DNA of 64,000 bases, from NCBI GenBank assembly GCA_016710065.1, contig JADJLP010000002.1, positions 248,001 to 312,000 on the forward strand, in the 5' to 3' direction. Both the position numbers and the translations under genes were made by a program. The DNA is from Candidatus Ideonella esbjergensis. Lineage in GTDB: Bacteria > Pseudomonadota > Gammaproteobacteria > Burkholderiales > Burkholderiaceae_C. Positions 18,244 through 27,293 of the stretch are shown here, one piece after another (position 1 is the first letter of the stretch; each line of letters starts with the position of its first letter). Under the pieces are notes generated by a model. The model was not told the DNA's origin, ran no database searches, and worked only from the letters and a program-made list of their open reading frames with translations.

Positions 18244-19389
18244 TTGACAGCCGTACAAGTTGCCCCTGGCCACCGGCAGGCGTTGGATGGATTGCGAGCT
18301 CTCGCGATTCTGGCGGTCATGCTGGTTCATGCTGGTAGCCCAGGTTTTCACTCAGGCTGGGTCGGCGTGGATTTGTTCTTCGTGCTCAGCGGTTTCCTGA
18401 TCACCACTTTGTTGATGGACGAAGTTGCCCGCTCCGGTGCGGTCAATTGGCCGTTCTTCATGGCACGCAGAGCCCTGCGACTGACGCCGGCCTATGCGAT
18501 TTATGCCGGTTTTGTCACTGGTGCTCTGTGGTTGTGGCCCGGTAGCGTGCATGAGACGGCCAGTGGATGGAGCATCGGCGAGTTCACTGCGGCCTTGTGG
18601 ACCTACACCATCAACTTTGTTCCAAAGGGGGGGGTGTGGAACGGACAAGGCTTGACTGTTCATCTTTGGTCATTGGCCGTCGAGCAACAGTACTACCTGG
18701 TCTGGCCACTGTTGGTGCTGTTGTTGCATCGCCGTCTTGCGTGGCTGCTGGGGTTGGCTGCTCTCTTAGGCCTTGTTTTCTTGATTGCGAGCGTGCTCTG
18801 GCCTTCCGGCATGGCCAAGAGTGCGATGCTCTGCACCCGTGGCTTCAGCTTGGTGTTGGCTTCTGCTGTAGCCATTGCCGCACATCGGGCGCCAGAGCGG
18901 TTTGCCGCATTCGGAGTGGCCAGATTTGTCAGTCTCCTTGGCGGGCTGGCGTTGTTGGCCATGTTCGCCCTGCCCTACCTTCTGGGCTGGAGTGAAGAAA
19001 TGGTACGCGACCGGCTGCTGCCACTGGTGGTGCCAGCCTTTGCGGTCTGGGTGGTGAGACTGTGGTATCTACCCAGCCAGTCGTGGATATGTCGCACACT
19101 GCAGCGGCGCGTGTTGGTGTACGTAGGGCAAGTTTCATATGGCATCTACCTCTATCACGAGGCCATTCGGATCGGGGTCTGGGTAGTCGCCAAGCCATTG
19201 ATGGAAAGTTGGCCACCGGCTCTAGGCTATGGGGTGCGGTTGGTGGTCTATTTGGGCTTGAGCGTGGCGCTGGCTGGGTTGAGCTTCAAGTGGATTGAAA
19301 AGCCGTGCCAGAACCTGAGTCGCCACTTTCGCGCTCCTCGAAAGCAAGCGCCCAAGAGCGCGCCCGAAGAACCTTTGCACAGATCATGA
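18244..19389 (+). CDS. Acyltransferase-3 family protein (OafA-like)
   Basis: 381 residues starting at a TTG at 18244, with AAAGG eight bases in front. Motifs: QALDGLRALAILAVMLVHAG (the Arg-His pair), VGVDLFFVLSGFLITTLLMD and HLWSLAVEQQYYLVWPLLV, the standard acyltransferase-3 signatures. About ten membrane helices follow, then a basic C-terminal tail (RHFRAPRKQAPKSAP). It is expected to O-acylate a sugar of the exopolysaccharide. It follows the flippase gene by 112 bp on the same strand. This is the fourth of five acyltransferase-3 genes in the locus and has normal high-GC composition. Confidence 0.85.
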   Translation: MTAVQVAPGHRQALDGLRALAILAVMLVHAGSPGFHSGWVGVDLFFVLSGFLITTLLMDEVARSGAVNWPFFMARRALRLTPAYAIYAGFVTGALWLWPGSVHETASGWSIGEFTAALWTYTINFVPKGGVWNGQGLTVHLWSLAVEQQYYLVWPLLVLLLHRRLAWLLGLAALLGLVFLIASVLWPSGMAKSAMLCTRGFSLVLASAVAIAAHRAPERFAAFGVARFVSLLGGLALLAMFALPYLLGWSEEMVRDRLLPLVVPAFAVWVVRLWYLPSQSWICRTLQRRVLVYVGQVSYGIYLYHEAIRIGVWVVAKPLMESWPPALGYGVRLVVYLGLSVALAGLSFKWIEKPCQNLSRHFRAPRKQAPKSAPEEPLHRS

Positions 19390-19610
19390 TCAGGCACACC
19401 GAAAGTCGACTGAAGGTGTAGACGCTTTGCGTCGCCGCGTCAATGCAATGGGATCTTGTTTCACTTCGCTGTCATTGACGGCATGGACGTTTGCCTCCTT
19501 ACGCCATGGCACCAAGATAGTTGGGCCATACACCGGGGGTGGCTTTACGCTGGCGCAGAGCGGCGATGTGGCGTGGCGGGACTCCAAGCTCTTGAACTAA
19601 GCAGGCTGAT
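19390..19610 (+). other. Intergenic stretch with a short open tail, possibly a gene remnant
   Basis: 221 bp between the acyltransferase and the glycoside hydrolase genes. One plus-strand frame near 19506-19598 stays open and ends at a TAA. It encodes a Gly/Thr-rich tail (IVGPYTGGGFTLAQSGD, then VAWRDSKLLN) that looks like the C-terminal end of a secreted protein but has no start or body here. It may be a remnant of a deleted gene. I see no clear terminator. Confidence 0.25.
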
Positions 19611-20312
19611 ATGTTCGACAAAACTTCGCTTCCCGTCGCGGTGCTGCTGCTTTCGTTGGGCACCCAGTCATTTGCTTCAGAGTCCTGGTTCACGAGTGTT
19701 GGTGAGTCAAGCGGGCTGCCCGTGGTGGAAGTCGGGGGAAGCCTCGCAGTCAGTTCGTCTTTGGTCTTCTGGGGGGGCAATTGGCGGTGGGCCGGCATGC
19801 AGCCAACCACGCGGATCACGGGACCTGGGCAGTACGAGACTACAGGCACCAGTGCTCTGTTGGGCTTGAACCTGAACAGTCGGATCAGTCGCGCCTCGAA
19901 CACGGCCTGGGCCTCTGACGTGACCCTTAGAGCCGATGCCACTAAGTCCAATGTGAGTGGTGGGGGCATGTTGTTCCGTTTCGACCTAGCCAACTGGGCC
20001 GGCGAGATGGGTGAGCCCCAGTTGCTGCCGGGCAACCAGGGTTGGCGTTGGGGGCGTGAAGGCGGCCCTCAGGTTGAGATGAGGGTGGAGCCCGCCCTGG
20101 CGGCGGTGTACTTCGAGCGGGGCAGCCCTACCGAAGTGCGAGCCTTTTCTACAAGGATGAAGTGCCAGCCGGCGAGCGGCACTACAAAGTCAGCTGGCAA
20201 TTCAAGGGCGGCATTGCGCTGCGAGCTTCGTTGCCAGAGCGCTTGGGCGGGCCGCCACCGGATGAGTGGCCACAGGACACGCTCAATCCGCGCAGCGTGG
20301 GTGTGGACCTGA
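19611..20312 (+). CDS. N-terminal part of a frameshifted secreted glycoside hydrolase
   Basis: From ATG 19611 the frame encodes a Sec signal peptide (FDKTSLPVAVLLLSLGTQSFA, cleavage near residue 23). A beta-rich region follows (residues about 24-178) with aromatic and Gly-rich strands, in the style of a carbohydrate-binding or galactose-binding-like domain. After about position 20147 the frame becomes Arg/Ser-rich nonsense and stops at 20312. The correct continuation is in another frame (20162-22198). One extra T in the run at 20145-20148 would join them as ...RAFFYKDEVPAGERHYK. The real product is therefore one protein of about 860 residues, unless the shift is genuine. The coordinates given are the open frame. 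Confidence 0.7.
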   Translation: MFDKTSLPVAVLLLSLGTQSFASESWFTSVGESSGLPVVEVGGSLAVSSSLVFWGGNWRWAGMQPTTRITGPGQYETTGTSALLGLNLNSRISRASNTAWASDVTLRADATKSNVSGGGMLFRFDLANWAGEMGEPQLLPGNQGWRWGREGGPQVEMRVEPALAAVYFERGSPTEVRAFSTRMKCQPASGTTKSAGNSRAALRCELRCQSAWAGRHRMSGHRTRSIRAAWVWT

Positions 20313-22198
20313 GTTTTTTGAACCGTGACGACAAGCCGGCAGGGCGGCGCGGCCCAGTGAAGGCCCAGGGCGATTCGCTGGTGTTTGCTGATGGCACACC
20401 CGCCCGCTTCTGGGGCACAAACATCACGGCCTATGCTTTGTTCACCACCCCGAAGGAGTCGGTGCGCGAGCAGGCCAAGCGCATTGCCGCCCTGGGCTAC
20501 AACCTGGTCAGGCTTCACCACCACGATTCAGCTTGGGTGGGCACCAACATCTTTGGCAACTACAAGGCGCTGAGCAATACACAGGTGCTGGACGCTGCGG
20601 CGCTGGAGCGCCTGGACTGGTGGGTGAAGTGTCTGAAGGACGAGGGCATTTATCTCTGGCTTGATTTGCACGTGGGGCGCGCGGTCAAGGCCGGCGACAA
20701 CATCACCGACTTTGACGAGATGCGGCGCAGTAAGGACACGGCGGAGTTGAAGGGGTTCAACTACGTCAATGCCTCGGTGCAATCGGCCATGAAGCGCTTC
20801 AACGAGGCCTACCTGAGCCACAAGAATGTCTTTACCGGGGTGGCCAACAAGGACGAACCCGCCGTGGTGGCCTTGTTGATCACCAACGAGAACGACCTGA
20901 CCCATCACTTTGGCAACGCCCTGTTGCCCGACAAGGGCGTGCCGCTGCACAACAAACTCTACACCGCAGCGGCCGATGAGTTTGCGCGGGCCACAGGTTT
21001 GCCACGCGACCGTGTGTGGCGCAGCTGGGAGCACGGGCCCTCAAAGCTGTTTCTGAACGAGCTGGAGCGGCGCTTTGATGTGGACATGCTGAGCCATCTG
21101 CGCCAGCAGGGGGCCAAGGCGCTTGCAGTCACCACCAGCACCTGGGGCAACAACCCGCTGAGTTCCTTGCCCGCTCTCACGGCAGGGGACATGGTGGATG
21201 TACATGCCTACAGCCCCTACGGCACGCTTGAGAAGAACCCCCTGTTCGGCCCCAACTTCGTACATTGGCTGGGGGCCGCTCAGGTGGTGGGCTACCCCAT
21301 GACGGTGACCGAGTGGAACGCTGAGCCGTTTCCGCTGCCCGACAGGCACGCCCTGCCTTTGTATGTGGCGGCCACCGCCGCCCACCAAGGCTGGGATGCA
21401 TTGATGCACTACGCCTACACCCAACAGCCGCCCGACACCAACGGCCCTTCGAACTGGCATGCCTTCAACGACCCTTCCTTGCTGGCGATGATGCCTGCGG
21501 CAGCCTTGCTCTACCGCGAGCGGCATGTCAGCGAAGCCACCAGGACCTATGTGTTCGACCCCGGTGCTGCGGTGTTTTTCGGGCAGGCAATTTCGCCTGC
21601 CAATTCGGCCGCGCTCAGAACCGCCATGGAGAAGGGCAGGTTGCAGATTGCAATGCCCTCGACCAAGGAGCTGCCATGGCTGCAACGCAAGGCGTTGCCA
21701 GCGGGCGCGGTGGTGCTGACTGACCCTTCAGCGTCGCTGTTGCCCAGGGACGCCACCGAGGCCCAGAGCGACACCGGCCAACTCTCGCGCAACTGGGCAC
21801 AAGGCGTCTTTACCATCAACACGCCGCGCACGCGTGCCGCGATGGGCTGGATTGGGGACAAGAGCATCGTGCTACCCGATGTGGAGCTGAAGCTGATGAC
21901 GCGCAATGCATCTGTGGCGGTGCAAAGCCTGGACGCGAAGCCCGTGGGTGATTCGGCCAGCCTGCTGATCTCGTTGGGTACACGCTCGCAGCCCCGAGGA
22001 GGCAACAAGACGCCCTTTCAGGTGGAGCCTGCCAACGGGCAGATACTGGTTCGTGCACCCAGAGGCCTCAAGTGCCTGCGCGTTGATCGAGGTGACCGGC
22101 TTGTCGACCATCCGTGCGTCTATGACGGCAGCAAGTACCGAATCAATCTGGATGGCAAGGCGCCTCTGACTTGGATCTATTTGCGCACAGCAGATTAG
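20162..22198 (+). CDS. Catalytic part of a frameshifted clan GH-A-type glycoside hydrolase
   Basis: 678 codons open from a GTG at 20162, but that is unlikely to be the true start; the coding frame extends upstream to the frameshift near 20147. A TIM-barrel hydrolase is indicated by GYNLVRLHHHDSAW, LWLDLHVGR, then LLITNENDLTHHF (Glu in NEN is the expected acid/base) and MTVTEWNAEPFPLP (Glu in TEWN is the expected nucleophile). The C-terminal 200 residues look like a beta-sandwich accessory domain. Within an exopolysaccharide locus such a periplasmic or secreted hydrolase would trim or release the polymer. The family is GH5-like at best guess. The gene is followed 15 bp later by an acyltransferase. 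Confidence 0.75.
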   Translation: MPAGERHYKVSWQFKGGIALRASLPERLGGPPPDEWPQDTLNPRSVGVDLSFLNRDDKPAGRRGPVKAQGDSLVFADGTPARFWGTNITAYALFTTPKESVREQAKRIAALGYNLVRLHHHDSAWVGTNIFGNYKALSNTQVLDAAALERLDWWVKCLKDEGIYLWLDLHVGRAVKAGDNITDFDEMRRSKDTAELKGFNYVNASVQSAMKRFNEAYLSHKNVFTGVANKDEPAVVALLITNENDLTHHFGNALLPDKGVPLHNKLYTAAADEFARATGLPRDRVWRSWEHGPSKLFLNELERRFDVDMLSHLRQQGAKALAVTTSTWGNNPLSSLPALTAGDMVDVHAYSPYGTLEKNPLFGPNFVHWLGAAQVVGYPMTVTEWNAEPFPLPDRHALPLYVAATAAHQGWDALMHYAYTQQPPDTNGPSNWHAFNDPSLLAMMPAAALLYRERHVSEATRTYVFDPGAAVFFGQAISPANSAALRTAMEKGRLQIAMPSTKELPWLQRKALPAGAVVLTDPSASLLPRDATEAQSDTGQLSRNWAQGVFTINTPRTRAAMGWIGDKSIVLPDVELKLMTRNASVAVQSLDAKPVGDSASLLISLGTRSQPRGGNKTPFQVEPANGQILVRAPRGLKCLRVDRGDRLVDHPCVYDGSKYRINLDGKAPLTWIYLRTAD

Positions 22199-22213
22199 GC
22201 CTTGGTACTTGTC

Positions 22214-23287
22214 ATGCACCCGTCCTCTGCCCGGCCCACTCCCTCACTCGTCCTGCCCATCCAGTACCTGCGCGGCGTCGCGGCCATGATGGTGGTATGG
22301 CATCACGCCAAGGAGCAGATACCCGCAGTTGATCAGTTGCTGCCGTGGAATTTCGGCCCTTTGGGGGTGGACCTCTTCTTTGTCATCAGTGGATTCATCA
22401 TGCGGCTCACGACGGTGAGTGGCAATGTGACCTGCGGACAGTTCTTGGCGCGGCGCGCCATTCGGGTTGTGCCCCTGTATTGGCTGTTGACCATTGCGAT
22501 GGTGGGCGCATGGCTGGTGGCCCCTGCGGTGTTTCGAACGCTGAAGGTCACACCAGAGACTTTCCTTCAAAGCCTTTTGTTCATCCCCCATTTCTCGAAC
22601 GCTTTTCCAGGTTTTGCGTGGCCTTTGTTGGTGCCTGGCTGGACGCTGAACTTCGAGATGTTTTTCTACGTCGTCTTCGGGTTGTCGCTGCTGTTTCCCA
22701 AGCGCTGGCAGGTCATGTTTGTGGCGGGTGTGCTGTTGGTGCTGGTGCTGGCTGGGCAGTGGCTTGGCCCGTTCAGTTCGGCAGCGTTTCTAACCTACAC
22801 CAGCCCGCTGCTGATCGAGTTTGCGGGTGGAGTCTTGATCGCCGAAATCTGGATGCGGGACGCGATATCGCCCAAAGCCTGGGTGTCGATCGCGATGACA
22901 GTTGGCGGCGGTGCTGCGCTGTTGATGTGCGGACTGTTTCCGTTGCCAACGTACGTTCAGATTTCCGGCGCCTGCCTTGTTGTGGCCGGGGTTTTGAGTA
23001 AGAACTTGAAGTTCGGAAACTCGAAGGAAATGCTGTTGCTGGGCGACTCGTCCTACTCGCTTTACCTGACGCACATATTTGCTCTTGGAGCCTTGCGTTT
23101 GGCGATGAGCGCGCTGGCAGCAATCCCAGCTGCATTCAGCACACCAAGTGCTCTCTTGTACATGGCGTTGGCCTTGATTTGGTGTGGCTTTGTTGGGGTC
23201 GTGGCGTATCGCCACTTGGAAAAGCCGCTCCTGGCTTTCGGGCAGAAGTTGGCCCGCCGCCCCAGTGCTTCAAACAGCCCGCCTTAG
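22214..23287 (+). CDS. Acyltransferase-3 family protein
   Basis: 357 residues from the ATG at 22214; a TTG four codons upstream is also open. Signatures: IQYLRGVAAMMVVWHHAKEQ (Arg-His), LGVDLFFVISGFIM, FLARRAIRVVPLYWLLT and WTLNFEMFFYVVFGL, all standard for acyltransferase-3. The C-terminal helices end with YRHLEKPLLAFGQKLA, the family's usual final motif with the Glu-Lys-Pro triplet. About ten membrane spans. It starts 15 bp after the hydrolase stop, so it probably shares its transcript, and is convergent with epsI (34 bp between stops). Likely role is O-acylation of the exopolymer. Confidence 0.84.
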   Translation: MHPSSARPTPSLVLPIQYLRGVAAMMVVWHHAKEQIPAVDQLLPWNFGPLGVDLFFVISGFIMRLTTVSGNVTCGQFLARRAIRVVPLYWLLTIAMVGAWLVAPAVFRTLKVTPETFLQSLLFIPHFSNAFPGFAWPLLVPGWTLNFEMFFYVVFGLSLLFPKRWQVMFVAGVLLVLVLAGQWLGPFSSAAFLTYTSPLLIEFAGGVLIAEIWMRDAISPKAWVSIAMTVGGGAALLMCGLFPLPTYVQISGACLVVAGVLSKNLKFGNSKEMLLLGDSSYSLYLTHIFALGALRLAMSALAAIPAAFSTPSALLYMALALIWCGFVGVVAYRHLEKPLLAFGQKLARRPSASNSPP

Positions 23288-23320
23288 TTTTGGGTGCCTG
23301 GACTCTTGAGGGGTCGAAGT

Positions 23321-24040
23321 TCAGCTCAAGCCGACGAGCTGGCGGCGGGCGGGCGGTGTCATGGCGCTGACAAGTTCGGCGATGAACTGGTCTTGAGCTC
23401 GAAACCCAACCTCGGCGTCGCGGTCGAAAGACGACACGCGGAACAGCAACCCATCAACGATCTCGCCGCGCAGGCCGTGGCGTATCTCGGCTTTCTTGCG
23501 GTCCCAGCCGCCCAGGCTTTGCTGGTCGCCAATGATGGTCCAGTAGGTCACGGGCTCGAAGCGGGTGCGGCCAAACTCGGTGAGCAGGCGCCGCACCTTG
23601 AGCTCGCCCTGCGCGAGCAGGATGTAGTCGGCCCGGTTGCCCTTGAGCTGAAAGCCTTGTGCGGGGTAGCAGACCTCGGGGTAGTGCATTTGCACGCTGT
23701 TGTCGGATTGGTCGTCGCCATAGGCCACCGAGACCATGATGCGTTTGCCGCGCGCGTTCACGTAGCTGCGCTCCAGCAGCTGGCTGTAGAGCCGCTTGAG
23801 CATGGCTTCGGTCTGCGGGTTCACCACGCCGGCGGCGCCTGAGGGGTCCACACGCCAGTCGCCAAATTGCAGGGGCACCAGATCGGCCAGTTTGAAGGGG
23901 CCGCGCAGCTCGGCCATGCGGCGCGTGGGCACCAGGGCCTGCCCCAGGCCGGCGGCAGCGGCCATCAGGGCGGCGGCCAGCGCGGCGCGGCGGGTGACGC
24001 GGGGGGCGGCGCTGGGGGCCGCACTGGGGGTTTCAGGCAT
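23321..24040 (-). CDS. epsI: EpsI-family exosortase-associated protein
   Basis: 239 residues. An N-terminal twin-Arg and hydrophobic segment (RVTRRAALAAALMAAAAGLG) anchors or exports the protein. The EpsI domain is marked by VQMHYPEVCYPAQGFQLKG, with the conserved Cys and the HxPExCxPxxGF pattern, and by a later YWTIIGDQ. EpsI domains occur beside or fused to exosortases in exopolysaccharide loci; their biochemical role is not established. Its ATG overlaps the xrtB stop by eight bases (24033-24040). It is the last gene of the epsD-E-F-G-xrtB-epsI operon. Confidence 0.9.
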   Translation of the reverse strand: MPETPSAAPSAAPRVTRRAALAAALMAAAAGLGQALVPTRRMAELRGPFKLADLVPLQFGDWRVDPSGAAGVVNPQTEAMLKRLYSQLLERSYVNARGKRIMVSVAYGDDQSDNSVQMHYPEVCYPAQGFQLKGNRADYILLAQGELKVRRLLTEFGRTRFEPVTYWTIIGDQQSLGGWDRKKAEIRHGLRGEIVDGLLFRVSSFDRDAEVGFRAQDQFIAELVSAMTPPARRQLVGLS

Positions 24041-24908
24041 GGCGGCCAGGCCCTGTGGTGCGGGCCACCAGCCAGCGCAGGCCGCTGTCGGTGGCCATGA
24101 TGAACAGCAGCGCCGTCAAGAACAGCACGATGCCGGCAAAGCCGTGCAGAAAGCCTTGGCCGGCGGCGTCGCCCCAGTGGTAGGTGATGAGCGAGAGCGC
24201 GATGACGCGCACCACATTGGCCACGAACGAGATGGGCACGATGAGGATGGCCAGCACCACGTTGCGCAGCAGTGACGAGTGGCGCACCACGTTGAGGTAG
24301 AGCAGGCCCATGGCTTCGAGCGAAAACAGGGTGTGCAGGCCGGCGCAGGCGTCGGCCACCAGCAGCTGGTAGGGGCCGATCTGCAGCACCACGCCCGTGC
24401 GGGCAATGGGGTAGCCGGCGCTGTACAGCAGGTCAGCCGCCACGCTGGATACGGCGAGCTTGAGGGGCTGGGTGACCACATCCACCAGGGTGGAGGGCAG
24501 CGGCACCAGAAACAGCATGAAGAACAGCGGAAACCACACGGCGGCGAGCTGCTTGCGGCCGCGCAGCAGCAGCAGCAGGGCGGGCAGCAGCAGCACGGCC
24601 GAGAGGGCTTGCGCGCTCAGGATGCGCTGCGAGCGGCCAAACACGTAGATCAGCAGGGCCAGCGCCAGCAGCAGCCAGCCGGCCAGGGGCTTGGGGGTGT
24701 CTACGCCGGTGTCGTTCACCTGGGGCCAGGCGCGCCAGATGAGCCAGAGGCTGAGCGCCAGCACGATGGGGCCATGGCCTTGTTCTTCAGTGGCCCAGAT
24801 GGTGGTGAACAGGCCGTGCAGCGTGGGTGCGTACAGCGCCAGCAGGCCCAGGGCGGCCAGCCACCATGGCAGGTAGCGAGGTTGGTGCCACGCTCGCAGG
24901 GCCTGCAT
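24033..24908 (-). CDS. xrtB: Exosortase B (EpsH-type)
   Basis: 291 residues, about eight membrane helices. The proposed catalytic triad of exosortases is present: Cys188 in ADACAGLHTL, Arg234 in ANVVRVIALS and His255 in QGFLHGFAGI. Exosortases are integral-membrane transpeptidase-like enzymes thought to process C-terminal PEP-CTERM sorting signals. The EpsI neighbour and the epsD-G genes place this in the exosortase B group of methanolan-like polysaccharide loci. Length and motif order match the family. No PEP-CTERM substrate is encoded in this window. It follows epsG by 17 bp. Confidence 0.93.
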   Translation of the reverse strand: MQALRAWHQPRYLPWWLAALGLLALYAPTLHGLFTTIWATEEQGHGPIVLALSLWLIWRAWPQVNDTGVDTPKPLAGWLLLALALLIYVFGRSQRILSAQALSAVLLLPALLLLLRGRKQLAAVWFPLFFMLFLVPLPSTLVDVVTQPLKLAVSSVAADLLYSAGYPIARTGVVLQIGPYQLLVADACAGLHTLFSLEAMGLLYLNVVRHSSLLRNVVLAILIVPISFVANVVRVIALSLITYHWGDAAGQGFLHGFAGIVLFLTALLFIMATDSGLRWLVARTTGPGRHA

Positions 24909-24925
24909 GTGGGGCCTGCGGGCTC

Positions 24926-25831
24926 TCAGAGTTCGTTCATCACCACGCCGGCCAGGCGCACTTGCCCGGCCTGCAGTGAATCGACCAGCTCGTGCAGTTT
25001 GCTCACCTTGTTGGCGTCTTTGCGGGTCACCACCAGGGCCGAGCCGCAGCGCGAGGCCACCACCACGCCGTCGCTGCCAAAGACGGCGGCGGGGGTGTCG
25101 ATGATGACGTGGTCGAACTTGTGGGCCACCTCGCGCAGCATGGCGCCGAAGGCGGGGCCTTCCAGCAGCTCCAGCGGGTTGGGGGGCTGTACTCCCACGG
25201 GCATGACATAGAGGTGGCGTATGCCAGGGGCGGGTTTCATCACGTCTTTGCCGCCGCGGCCCGAGAGCGCGCCCGACAGGCCGTTGGTGTTGTCCACGCC
25301 AAACACCTGGTGCAGGCGGGCGCCGCGCAGGTCGGCGTCCACCACCAGTACCTTGCCGCCCAGCTGGGCCAGGGCCACGGCCAGGTTGGCGCAGAAGTAG
25401 GTTTTGCCGTCGTTGCTGTCGGGGCTCACCACGGCCAGGGGGCGGCGCCTTTTTTCGCCATCCACTTGCGTGCGCATGAGGATTTGGCTGCGCACGGCGC
25501 GAAAGGCTTCGGCCTGGTGGCCAAAGGGTTGGTTGAGCACCACCAGTTCGGGGGTGGCTTTGCGGTGGTCTTCGTCGCCGTAGGCGTAGCGGAACTGGTG
25601 CGAGAGGGCCTGCAGCACGTCTTCGCTGGTGGCCAGGCCCAGGGCGATGGCGGCCTCACCAAAGCGCAGGTTGTGTTCTTGCTGGTGGCGGCTGATTTTC
25701 TCGATGTCGCTGGGCGTGAGCTGCAGGTTGTCGCGAAAGAGCTCGCCCAGCGAGCGCGAGCGGCGGCCGGCGCCAGAGAACGTGGAGTCGCTGTTGGTGG
25801 AATCGGGGGGCAGGTTGAACTGGCTGCTCAT
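24926..25831 (-). CDS. epsG: EpsG-type chain-length-determinant ATPase (BY-kinase-like)
   Basis: 301 residues. A helical N-terminal domain (residues about 28-95) precedes a ParA/MinD-like ATPase domain. Walker A is SPDSNDGKT (136-144), Walker A' is KVLVVDADLRGARLHQVF, and Walker B is DHVIIDTPA. These match bacterial tyrosine kinases that work with Wzz-type proteins to set polymer length and export. No C-terminal tyrosine cluster is present (the protein ends LAGVVMNEL), as is usual in EpsG-type members, so autophosphorylation of a tail is not supported. ATG overlaps the epsF stop by four bases. Confidence 0.9.
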   Translation of the reverse strand: MSSQFNLPPDSTNSDSTFSGAGRRSRSLGELFRDNLQLTPSDIEKISRHQQEHNLRFGEAAIALGLATSEDVLQALSHQFRYAYGDEDHRKATPELVVLNQPFGHQAEAFRAVRSQILMRTQVDGEKRRRPLAVVSPDSNDGKTYFCANLAVALAQLGGKVLVVDADLRGARLHQVFGVDNTNGLSGALSGRGGKDVMKPAPGIRHLYVMPVGVQPPNPLELLEGPAFGAMLREVAHKFDHVIIDTPAAVFGSDGVVVASRCGSALVVTRKDANKVSKLHELVDSLQAGQVRLAGVVMNEL

Positions 25832-27261
25832 GCTTGACCTTTGTCGGGGGCCGGTAGGCGGCGGCCAGAGATGACGCGCTCTTGGGTGAGGGCCATCTGG
25901 CCTTTGAGCCGGCGGTTCATGGCGGGGGTGGGCATGATGCCGATGACGGGCAGGCCCAGCGCCATGATGGCGTCACCCGGGGTGCGCACGCGCTTGTCGA
26001 GTTGCTCTATGCCCAGGGCTGCGGCCAGGCCCATGCCCAGGGCCGCAGCCAGGCCCATCACCAGGTTGGCCAGCACCTTGGGCGACGAGGGCTCAGAGGG
26101 TGGCGTGGCCTGGCTGATGACGGTGGCGTTGCTCTGGCGGTTCTGGCTTTCGAGGTTGGTTTGGCTGTAGCGGTTGAACACCAGGTCGTAGGCGCGCTGG
26201 GCGTTGTCCACGTCGCGGGCCAGCACCGAGCCTTCGTCGCGCAGTTGCTTGAGCTGCAGCACCTTGTTGCGCTGGGCGTCAAGGCTGGCGCGCACTTCGC
26301 CTTCGCGGGCCCGGCCCACGTTGGCGTTGACGGTGACGCTGCCGGTGACGTTGCGGGTTTCAGCGGCCAGCCTTTGCCTGAGCTCGGTCACCCGGGCGCG
26401 GGCTTCTTGCACCTGGGGGTGGTTGTTGCCGTAGCGGGCACCCAGCTCTTGCAGCCGGCCTTCGGCGGTGGCGAGCTCGGCCTTGACGCTGTTGACGGCG
26501 CCACTGGCCAGCACCTCGGACATCTGGTTGGGGTTGCCGCCCACCTGCTGCTGGCGGGTGGAGGTGTCCATGCGCTGCGATTGCACGGTCACCAGCTCTT
26601 GGGTGAGCATGTTGAGGCGGTTCATTTCCACGTCCAGGCGGTCGTCGGTGCCGATGATGCCTTTCTCGCGCTGGAAGGCCGAGAGCTTGGCCTGGGCTTT
26701 TTCCAGGGTGTCGCGGGCTTCCTTGGCCTGGTCGTTGAAGAAGCCGCTGTACTGCTTGGCGGGGTCCACGCGCAGCTCGATGGAGGTTTCGAGGTAGGCC
26801 TGCAGGTAGGCATTGGCCACGGTGGCGGCAAAGCGCGGGTCGCGTCCGCGGTAGCTGATGTTGATGACGTTGGCGCCGGGGCGGGCCACGCCTACGTCCA
26901 GGCCGCCCTGTATCACGGCGGTGAGCCAGTCTTGGATGGCACCGCTCTTGCCGCTGGCTTTCCACTGGGCCTGCAGGTCGGCCATTTCACCGAGCTTGAG
27001 GTTCTGGATGACGCGCTGGGCCACGCGGTCGCTGTGCATGACCTCGAGCTGGGTGTTGATCATGGCCGGCGAGGTCATGCCGCCATAGAGCATGGAGCTG
27101 ACGGGGTCGGGGCGGCCTTCAATGACCAGGGTGGCCGTGGCGGTGTAGGTGCGGGGGGCCAGTGCCACATAGGCAATGGCGCCGCTCAGAACCAGCAGAA
27201 AGACGATGAGGGCGGGTATCCACCGCGCCCGCAATACGGCCAGGAAGTGGGCAAGGTTCAT
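25828..27261 (-). CDS. epsF: EpsF-type chain length determinant (Wzz/PCP-like)
   Basis: 477 residues. Two membrane helices flank a large periplasmic domain. The first is ALIVFLLVLSGAIAYVALAP (about residues 17-36); the second lies near residue 400 in an unusual repeated Ala/Gly/Met stretch (LVMGLAAALGMGLAAALG). Between them is a long coiled-coil region with QAKLSAFQREKGII and REL-type heptads. N-terminal strands include TYTATATLVIEG. Such proteins control polymer length and couple the ATPase EpsG to the outer-membrane exporter EpsE. The cytoplasmic tail is basic. It overlaps epsG by four bases and is 32 bp downstream of epsE. Confidence 0.92.
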   Translation of the reverse strand: MNLAHFLAVLRARWIPALIVFLLVLSGAIAYVALAPRTYTATATLVIEGRPDPVSSMLYGGMTSPAMINTQLEVMHSDRVAQRVIQNLKLGEMADLQAQWKASGKSGAIQDWLTAVIQGGLDVGVARPGANVINISYRGRDPRFAATVANAYLQAYLETSIELRVDPAKQYSGFFNDQAKEARDTLEKAQAKLSAFQREKGIIGTDDRLDVEMNRLNMLTQELVTVQSQRMDTSTRQQQVGGNPNQMSEVLASGAVNSVKAELATAEGRLQELGARYGNNHPQVQEARARVTELRQRLAAETRNVTGSVTVNANVGRAREGEVRASLDAQRNKVLQLKQLRDEGSVLARDVDNAQRAYDLVFNRYSQTNLESQNRQSNATVISQATPPSEPSSPKVLANLVMGLAAALGMGLAAALGIEQLDKRVRTPGDAIMALGLPVIGIMPTPAMNRRLKGQMALTQERVISGRRLPAPDKGQA

Positions 27262-27293
27262 GAGGGTGGGCGGCTGGGTAAGGCTGGGGGCGG

